This document shows positions 58,996-64,000 of a DNA stretch of 64,000 bases, piece by piece. The stretch lies in contig NZ_CP146350.1 of assembly GCF_037055355.1 (NCBI RefSeq), forward strand, positions 4,921,001 through 4,985,000, in the 5' to 3' direction. Position 1 is the first letter of the stretch. The number at the start of each line of letters is the position of its first letter. The notes under the pieces were generated by a model, which did no database searches, was not told the origin of the DNA, and saw nothing but the letters and a program-made list of their open reading frames with translations. Source of the DNA: Streptomyces sp. DG1A-41. GTDB taxonomy: Bacteria; Actinomycetota; Actinomycetes; Streptomycetales; Streptomycetaceae. Both the position numbers and the translations under genes were made by a program.

Positions 58996-59229
58996 GTGAG
59001 ACACCACAACGACGATCAGCCTGAGACGCAGCGGCTATACCGCAAACTCAAGTCGGCTGTAGAGGAGGTGCAGTATCTCGACAAGTACACACCATCCGCG
59101 TGGAAGGACCATTGCCATGAGATGGCGAGACTGTTTGGTGACTTGAACCTGCTCTTGACGCTCGGTGGGGATATCCCGGAAGAGTGGGTTATTGGCGCCC
59201 CGCTCAGTGCTGACAGTGACGACAACTGA
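58996..59229 (+). CDS. Small hypothetical protein between two tRNA-like genes
   Basis: 77 residues from GTG 58996. The AAGGG that would serve as ribosome site is the 3' acceptor strand of the upstream tRNA-like gene. Helical and acidic (YRKLKSAVEEVQYLDKYTPS, CHEMARLFGDLNLLLTLGGD), ending in an Asp-rich tail. No family recognised. It fills the whole space between the two tRNA-like genes, so transcription of all three must be linked. Confidence 0.6.
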   Translation: MRHHNDDQPETQRLYRKLKSAVEEVQYLDKYTPSAWKDHCHEMARLFGDLNLLLTLGGDIPEEWVIGAPLSADSDDN

Positions 59230-59235
59230 AAATGA

Positions 59236-59331
59236 CCCCTTGTAGCTCAAGAGGTAGAGCGCTGTGGTGTGTCGCTTTTAGTCGAACGGCCACGTCCACA
59301 GAGGTTCCCGGTTCGAGCCCGGGTGAGGGGA
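59236..59331 (+). tRNA. tRNA-like gene with enlarged anticodon arm (second)
   Basis: 96 nt. Acceptor CCCCTTG/TGAGGGG, D arm GCTC-AAGAGGTA-GAGC, T arm CCCGG-TTCGAGC-CCGGG and discriminator A are canonical. The anticodon arm is a 6-bp stem (CTGTGG/CCACAG, 59262-59267 with 59296-59301) closed by a 28-nt loop (59268-59295) containing CTTTTA, which recalls a Lys anticodon loop, though this is weak. No CCA. The same design flaw as the copy at 58898, with different sequence, argues against random decay. It ends 35 nt before the radical SAM start. Confidence 0.7.
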
Positions 59332-59366
59332 CTCAGTGATATGGCCCCGTGTCGGTGGAGGAAGCC

Positions 59367-60485
59367 ATGCATCAGGTGATCGTGAGCCCTCAAAGCAAGA
59401 AGTTCGTGGCGGTGCGCCCCGGTTCCCGAGGGGGAATGCAGCTTCCCCGGGACAAGTACGAGGCGTTACGCGAGGCCGTGAGCGTCGGCACTCCTCCGCC
59501 CAGGTGGTTCACCGAGGCCGCATCAACCTCCTGGGGCGTGAGCCTGGCGGATGCGCCGGCATCAGACACGATCCTGGTCCGACCTGAGACGGCACTCAAC
59601 TACAGCCGCGCTACCTGGGAGATCAACAAAGGGTGCAACTTCGCTTGTGACATGTGCGTGGTCTGGCAACGCCCCTTCGCTGGACTCCCCATGGAGAAGA
59701 AGACCAAGCTCCTGGAAATGGTTCGGGATACCGGTGTCTTGTGGTTCCAGTTCACGGGCGGGGAACCGACCATCGACCCCCATTTCATCGAGTCGTACCG
59801 CACAGCCTTCGGCATGGGGATGATGCTGGAGATTCTGACGAACGGATCGCGGCTCGACCACGCGCCCACCCTGGAAGTGCTCACTGAGCTGCCACCGCAC
59901 AAGGTGACGGTCTCCCTGTACGGGGCCACGGCCGAGACCTTCGAGGCCCTGACGCGGACCCGTGGGGCGTACCCGAGGGTGATCAGGGGCTTGAAGGCGG
60001 CCAGGGCCGCCAAGCTGCCTCTTGAACTCTCGCTCATCGTCACCCAGCACAACGCTCACGAAGTCGATGAAATGAAGGCCCTGGCGGAGAGCCTCGATAT
60101 CCCCTACAAGGTATTCGCCGACATCTCTCCGTCATACGACGGAGACAAAGGCCCTCTCGACTTTCAGGTGACCGAATACATCAACCGAGAAGAGGTGTTC
60201 CGCGGGTGCCCCGCCGGACACACCTTTTATCACCTGGACCCGTTCGGCAGCGCAACCATGTGCAAGGTCGGACGTGAAAACCCCATCAACCTCATGAGTA
60301 CAGGGGTTGGTGGTCTGAGGGATCTGCCTCTTATCGCAGATGCTCAGATGCTTCGGACTGGGGGGTGCAGCGGGTGCAAGCTGTCCGGCTCCTGCCGGGT
60401 GTGCCGACCACTCGCCAAGCTCTACCAGCAAGCCGAAGCGCCGCTCGATCACTACTGTCAGCACGGCTTCAAGGAGGAGTCATGA
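59367..60485 (+). CDS. Radical SAM protein, SPASM-like, probable peptide maturase
   Basis: 372 residues. Start ATG 59367 (GGAGGAAGCC in front), preferred over GTG 59349. A short N-terminal part (VIVSPQSKKFVAVRPGSRGG) could bind a leader peptide. The radical SAM core begins at about residue 85: NKGCNFACDMCVVW carries the CX3CX2C cluster motif, followed by FQFTGGEPTIDP and LEILTNGSRLD. The C-terminal region holds many Cys (GCPAGHTF, TMCKVGREN, GGCSGCKLSGSCRVC, HYCQHG), consistent with auxiliary iron-sulfur clusters of a SPASM or twitch domain. The gene overlaps a 38-codon peptide gene by ATGA, the classic arrangement of a RiPP maturase with its precursor. The reaction cannot be deduced; thioether or carbon-carbon crosslinking are the usual options. 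Confidence 0.88.
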   Translation: MHQVIVSPQSKKFVAVRPGSRGGMQLPRDKYEALREAVSVGTPPPRWFTEAASTSWGVSLADAPASDTILVRPETALNYSRATWEINKGCNFACDMCVVWQRPFAGLPMEKKTKLLEMVRDTGVLWFQFTGGEPTIDPHFIESYRTAFGMGMMLEILTNGSRLDHAPTLEVLTELPPHKVTVSLYGATAETFEALTRTRGAYPRVIRGLKAARAAKLPLELSLIVTQHNAHEVDEMKALAESLDIPYKVFADISPSYDGDKGPLDFQVTEYINREEVFRGCPAGHTFYHLDPFGSATMCKVGRENPINLMSTGVGGLRDLPLIADAQMLRTGGCSGCKLSGSCRVCRPLAKLYQQAEAPLDHYCQHGFKEES

Positions 60486-60598
60486 CCGCTCTGGCGACCG
60501 ACGCCGAGGAGACGACCACCGTCGTCTTGGTGGACGACGTGGAGGCCCTGACCGAGGGCACCACCCCCGGCTGTGGGGATGACAACCCCTACCAGTGA
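60482..60598 (+). CDS. Candidate RiPP precursor peptide (38 residues)
   Basis: ATG 60482 overlaps the radical SAM stop and has GGAGG 4 nt upstream. An acidic leader-like part rich in Thr, Val, Asp and Glu (TDAEETTTVVLVDDVEALTE) is followed by a distinct C-terminal segment GTTPGCGDDNPYQ with one Cys and one Tyr, the likely core. No signal peptide. The size, the acidic leader, and the position immediately after a SPASM-like radical SAM gene are typical of ribosomally made, post-translationally modified peptides. I do not recognise the core as any described family. A single Cys allows at most one thioether. A kinase-like gene follows after 69 bp. Confidence 0.75.
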   Translation: MTALATDAEETTTVVLVDDVEALTEGTTPGCGDDNPYQ

Positions 60599-60667
60599 CC
60601 GCAGTACGTTCCAGGCGCGGGCCTCGCTTCGGCGGGGCCCGCGTCACGTTGATGAGAGAGTGACCCC

Positions 60668-61483
60668 ATGGCGTCTCGTACCACCTTTGCAGAGCTGCCC
60701 TCTGCCGTCCGTACGGCCATCGAGTCGCACACGGGACGGATTCACCGTGTCGACCCTGTGTCCTCGGGCCTCAACAGCCAAGTAGCGGCCCGGCTGCACT
60801 GCGATGCCGGCGGCGTGCATGTGAAGGGCCTTCGCTCCGACCACAAATGGGCCTGGACACAGCAGCGTGAAGCCGAAGTGAACCCCTTCCTCAAGGGCAT
60901 TTCCCCGGAACTGCTCTGGCGGGTTAAGGGAAGTGGCTGGGATCTCCTCGGTTTCGACCTCGTTACTGGGCACCACGCGGACTACAGACCGGAATCCGGA
61001 GACCTACATCTTGTTGTGGACCTGCTTACGAGACTCGGAGAGGTCGAAATGCCCTCAATCGAGTTGCGAGAAGCCGGGCAAAGGCTGAGCAGCTATGTGG
61101 ACGACTCCTCTCAGCTCCACCTATTCGAGGGAAATGCGATTCTCCACACGGATCTGAACAACGAAAACGTTCTAATCCAGGGAGATCACGCCTATATGGT
61201 CGATTGGGCCTGGGCCACACGAGGGGCACCCTGGCTTGACGCCGGATATTGGGTAATTTGGCTCATGGCTGCCGGAAAACACACACCGGAGCAGGCGGAA
61301 AGCTGGGCCGAGAGAATCCCAACATGGGAAACGGCCCCTCCGAAGGCCCTGGAAGCCTTCGCCCTGGCCAATGCTCGGATGTGGAAGGAGATCGGGGGAG
61401 ACGAACCCGACTTCTGGACCTCTCGACTGGTTCAGGCTTCCCAGGAGTGGTCTGAGCACAGGCAGAGGCTCACCAAGAGGTGA
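60668..61483 (+). CDS. Aminoglycoside phosphotransferase/choline kinase-like protein
   Basis: 271 residues from ATG 60668. The fold is recognised by its catalytic loop AILHTDLNNENVLIQG (His, Asp and Asn of HxDxxxxN) and the metal-binding segment AYMVDWAWATRGAPWLDAGY. The N-terminal ATP lobe is short (GLNSQVAARLHCDAGGVHVK). Family members phosphorylate small molecules or hydroxyl groups. In this place it could modify the mature peptide, act as self-protection, or activate a substrate; the sequence does not decide. Co-directional with and 69 bp downstream of the peptide gene, and the last gene before a long noncoding stretch. Confidence 0.85.
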   Translation: MASRTTFAELPSAVRTAIESHTGRIHRVDPVSSGLNSQVAARLHCDAGGVHVKGLRSDHKWAWTQQREAEVNPFLKGISPELLWRVKGSGWDLLGFDLVTGHHADYRPESGDLHLVVDLLTRLGEVEMPSIELREAGQRLSSYVDDSSQLHLFEGNAILHTDLNNENVLIQGDHAYMVDWAWATRGAPWLDAGYWVIWLMAAGKHTPEQAESWAERIPTWETAPPKALEAFALANARMWKEIGGDEPDFWTSRLVQASQEWSEHRQRLTKR

Positions 61484-61796
61484 CCTGAGCCGGGGTATAC
61501 CAACCGGCTCCATAGATTACGTACGTGTCCTCTGGGGCAGACCAGGACACAGGCGGCTCAGAGTGTGAGCCACTGAACAATGATGTTGTTACCGCACCCC
61601 ATGTGGTGCACCATTACGAGCCCTCTGAGGGGCCCCACGAGGCCGCGGTGCCGGCCGAAGGGGTCTGTTGGGGGGCTCGAAGTGCGTTCGGGGTGATTAG
61701 AGCTTGTGCCCTTGTGAACAATGAAACCCGTACACACCCGAGGGAAGGCGCCCCTGCGGTCCTCGTGACAGCATTCTCGTTATATTACCCCCGTAA
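61484..61796. other. Noncoding stretch downstream of the kinase gene
   Basis: No gene supported. It contains CTTGTGAA at 61711, the first of three occurrences of that word in the region (also 61839 and, inverted, 61939). Confidence 0.5.
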
Positions 61797-62143
61797 TGAT
61801 GCATCACATACGTGTGTGCATTATCAATAACATGTGCGCTTGTGAATGATAATGCTGCATCACTAAGTGATGCATGAATAGGCGACGGGTATTCGAGCGG
61901 AATAGGCAACGACCCATGACCCTGACAGGGCGTCAGGTTTCACAAGTGCACTAATGGTCCGTCAGATGTCATGTGATGACCCATCAGTAATGTGATGCCG
62001 ACCACACGCATACGCACCCTAATGCGGACATAGGTAATACCTGATGGTGTGTCAGAAAAGTATATGCAACAACCTTGCGTAAATGCATTCCTCCCTATAT
62101 GTCCGTATGACGGTGCGTCAGAAACGCATCTGATGGTGCATCA
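61797..62143. repeat. Iterated inverted repeats TGATG-N3-CATCA
   Basis: Five 13-mers of the form TGATGGTGCATCA or close variants lie at 61952, 61974, 62042, 62108 and 62131. Related shorter or degenerate forms are at 61797, 61850 and 61868. Two pairs are 22-23 bp apart, two helical turns. The region is AT-richer than its surroundings and has no gene. Candidate iteron array for replication or partition, or a multi-site operator. Confidence 0.7.
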
Positions 62144-62219
62144 CTTAGTAATGAGTGTGCAATGTAGCCTGCCCGGTGTGTCCCTTTATGCGGCATGTAA
62201 AGGTAAAGGGTATGCAAAT

Positions 62220-62236
62220 AAGTTGCCTCCTGGGAT
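62220..62236. repeat. Half copy of the 32-bp palindrome
   Basis: AAGTTGCCTCCTGGGAT, 17 bases identical to the left half of the palindrome at 62352-62383. The two are 132 bp apart. Confidence 0.85.
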
Positions 62237-62351
62237 GTGGCCTATTTAGGCAGTTATGTCCTATTCGCCGGCCGAGATCGCACCCCTTCTGACCTGCGCT
62301 TTTCTAGGCCCAACGTGCGCGTGCGCGGCTCCCTCCTGAGCTTGAAAGGCA

Positions 62352-62383
62352 AAGTTGCCTCCTGGGATCCCAGGAGGCAACTT
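62352..62383. promoter_or_regulatory. Perfect 32-bp palindrome covering a ribosome binding site
   Basis: Left arm AAGTTGCCTCCTGGGA, right arm its exact complement, centred on GGATCC at 62365-62370. The right arm contains AGGAGG, 6 nt before ATG 62384, so folding of the RNA would hide the ribosome site. No T run follows, so it is not a classical terminator. A DNA-level site (dimer-binding or recombination) is the alternative. Confidence 0.7.
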
Positions 62384-62509
62384 ATGACTCGCAACACCGA
62401 CCGCGCCGAACCGGAGCGGCCCCGAAGTACCGCCCCAGAAGGGGAGTGCGGAAACGGGGTTACGCACAGATGGGGATTCGGGCGCACGGGGTCGGGAGTT
62501 GATGAGTGA
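62384..62509 (+). CDS. Possible small ORF under palindrome control
   Basis: 41 codons from ATG 62384 with a near-perfect ribosome site (AGGAGG, 6-nt spacing). The product is hydrophilic, rich in Arg, Glu and Gly (TRNTDRAEPERPRSTAPEGE), with one Cys. No family recognised. The start signal is the only real support; codon bias at this length is uninformative. Confidence 0.4.
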   Translation: MTRNTDRAEPERPRSTAPEGECGNGVTHRWGFGRTGSGVDE

Positions 62510-63217
62510 CCAGTCCTGATGGTGGTCCGGCCGTGAATGCGACGGGTGACATCAGAGAGCACGTTCCTTGATAACTGGATAGCGAGTCTGAGTGGCAGTC
62601 GTGCTGACTGGTCATTCTCTGAGCGTGAGTATGTGACGTGCTCTGAGTGGCGCTCTGAGCGCTTGTAGCTACACAGGTGGGCCGTGGGCCCATGCTGCAC
62701 CTACAAGAGGCTTAGACGCAGCCTCAGAGGCATTTGATGGGGTCCTGTCTGCCGTGACAGGGGCTAGCGAAAACGCAGCGATGAGGACGACATAAGAGGC
62801 AGGCTGAAACGACGACGCGCGTCCTCTCACTCTGCGAGTGAGCATCCATAGGGGCAGGCTGCCAACCTGCGACCGATAACCGGGATTGATCATCCGGGAT
62901 GAATAGATCTACATGCCTAGCGAGTGTGGCGTGAGACAAGCTGTGAAAGCCGTTGTGCCGTTCCCACGGAGCCAATCAACACAAGCGGAAACAGTGCGGC
63001 TGACAAAGCATGAGGGAAGCACGTAACGCACATCGAGATTGCCTACGGCAGACACACTCAACACGACGTGTCCAGCACGCACAGGGTCATGGTGACTGAT
63101 ACTCACCAGCCTTCCAGCGTGTCTCTAAGCGTCTGAGAGTGAGTCTGCCTAGGGGAGTGTCGATTAGGCACTTGCAAGGGCCGGAAACGGCCGTACAGCG
63201 ATCCCTAAGGGGAAGCA
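62510..63217. other. Noncoding stretch with RNA-like hairpins
   Basis: No convincing gene on either strand. Several inverted repeats are visible, the largest at 62662-62707 (outer stem CTTGTAG/CTACAAG with an inner GGCC-GTGG-GCCC-type stem) and CTCACT-CTGCG-AGTGAG near 62826. It could hold a structured RNA or an origin; nothing more can be said from the sequence. Confidence 0.5.
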
Positions 63218-63496
63218 ATGGCAGCAGTGCAGCGTGAGCGCGGGATCATCCCGCTCCGTAGCTACTCGTTCCATCGTGAATACGCCAATCATGAGGTGTT
63301 CGTGGTGAGCATTACGGACGCAGTCAGCGTGTTCCGCTACAAGGTACGGGTATGGGGCAACATGGTTGATTCCGTGCATGAGTTCACCACATCAGTTGCC
63401 CATGTCGAAATGTGTCAGCGCGCTAAGCGCGACATTTTCATGACCGGATATGCGAGCGTGAACGGCTTCAACATTCGAGTATCTCCGCTTTCGTAG
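63218..63496 (+). CDS. Small hypothetical protein
   Basis: 92 residues from ATG 63218 with AAGGGGAAG as ribosome site. Beta-rich (NHEVFVVSITDAVSVFRYKV, VWGNMVDSVHEFTTSVAHVE), one Cys, no membrane segment. Lower GC and less biased codons than chromosomal genes, in line with an element or phage origin. No family recognised. Confidence 0.65.
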   Translation: MAAVQRERGIIPLRSYSFHREYANHEVFVVSITDAVSVFRYKVRVWGNMVDSVHEFTTSVAHVEMCQRAKRDIFMTGYASVNGFNIRVSPLS

Positions 63497-63589
63497 GGGA
63501 GTCGGGCGCACGGTGGATTAGGGACACTCTCCCGTGCGTCCTCTCACCCATTGCGAACGGTCGTAATGGTGCAAGGGGAGGAAAACGCG

Positions 63590-64000
63590 ATGAAGGTTAT
63601 CGAGTGGCACTACGACTTTGGTCGGGGCATGGGCTTCCAGCTCATCCAGGGCCACATTCAGCTCAACATCATTTGGGACTACGAGAAAAAGATTGTTCGT
63701 GTGGAGCGGACCGACAGTGACAAGCCGTTTGAGTCCGTGCGCACGTTCCCGCTTCCGTCCGACTACCGGGGTAAGTCTCGGTTCGAGATTGCGGAAGGCA
63801 TGCAGGCGTACCTGAAGGATGTATGCCGGATCATGTGGCGCAAGGAATACGGACAGAGCGGGGTGGACGAATTCGAGCGGGAATGGAAGCTCCTTGCCTT
63901 TCCCAAGGGTACGAAGGTTCGACAGGACACCGGTTTCAGCGGTCGCCTGTTGGGTGTCGTGGTGGGGCACGTCCGGTGTGGCTCCTCGCGTGAGGTGGAA
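63590..64000 (+). CDS. Hypothetical protein, continues past the window
   Basis: At least 137 residues from ATG 63590 (GGGGAGG upstream), open to the last base. The sequence (KVIEWHYDFGRGMGFQLIQG, LNIIWDYEKKIVRVERTDSD, MQAYLKDVCRIMWRKEYGQS) looks like a folded alpha/beta protein with many aromatic residues. No family recognised. Co-directional with the preceding small gene and similarly AT-richer than the chromosome. Confidence 0.65.
   Translation, partial: MKVIEWHYDFGRGMGFQLIQGHIQLNIIWDYEKKIVRVERTDSDKPFESVRTFPLPSDYRGKSRFEIAEGMQAYLKDVCRIMWRKEYGQSGVDEFEREWKLLAFPKGTKVRQDTGFSGRLLGVVVGHVRCGSSREVE

Noticed and set aside
58898..59331. Reading the two tRNA-like genes as class II tRNAs with a long variable arm
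   Set aside because: I could not place a 5-bp stem with a 7-nt loop at the normal anticodon position in either gene, whereas 8-bp and 6-bp stems closing a large loop form perfectly, followed by ordinary 4-5-nt variable regions.
61797..62143. CRISPR array
   Set aside because: The repeated units are 13-bp palindromes with irregular spacing and no uniform spacers; no cas genes are nearby.

Overview
High-GC actinobacterial chromosome, almost certainly Streptomyces: strongly G/C-biased third codon positions, GTG starts, a megasynthase cluster, a pSAM2-type integrative element, DUF397 and DUF5753 regulators, and a rare TTA codon. There are three blocks.

Block 1 (1-35962, minus strand) is a nonribosomal peptide synthetase (NRPS) assembly line of three giant genes read right to left: 35962-15189, then 15187-2534, then a gene that leaves the window at base 1. 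Junctions are tight (1-nt gap, 4-nt overlap), so one operon is likely. My hand-read adenylation (A) codes give Gly, a module without a usable A domain, D-Asp, an aromatic residue (Tyr-like), Thr, an unassigned D-residue, Asp, Gly-like, Pro, Gly, Gly. The first gene needs one extra base in a run of five C at 16280-16284 to read through its last epimerase. It also carries a tandem duplication of a carrier domain. No thioesterase, MbtH, transporter or regulator is visible, so the rest of the cluster must lie to the left.

Block 2 (about 36.0-55.1 kb) is a stack of integrative elements at a tRNA-Gly(CCC) gene. A 50-bp piece of the tRNA 3' half is repeated at 38072-38121 and 55003-55052. A diverged partial copy lies at 41902 and a different tRNA 3' fragment at 40287. 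The right part (45.1-54.9 kb) is a complete pSAM2-like element (AICE): DUF1152 protein, two GntR repressors with visible palindromic operators, a zinc-finger protein, a histidine-kinase-like ATPase, an SCO3933-type regulator, a TraB/FtsK transfer ATPase, spread proteins, a RepSA-like initiator, Xis and Int. The left part (36.0-44.9 kb) holds debris (integrase and transposase remnants) and AT-richer cargo: an HNH nuclease, a membrane protein and a HEPN-DUF262 pair, probably phage defence.

Block 3 (55.3-64 kb) starts with core genes (a zinc-ribbon protein, dcd, a phosphoribosyltransferase). The phosphoribosyltransferase is cut after about 63 codons by the left end of a further element that runs off the window. 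That element carries a DUF397/DUF5753 regulatory pair, a co-directional run of small unknown genes, two tRNA-like genes with abnormally large anticodon arms, and a radical SAM gene overlapping a 38-residue precursor-like peptide and followed by an aminoglycoside-phosphotransferase-like kinase. Next comes a 1.7-kb gene-poor stretch with iterated inverted repeats and a perfect 32-bp palindrome, then two more small genes. The radical SAM/peptide/kinase group with the odd tRNAs is the best candidate here for an undescribed system.
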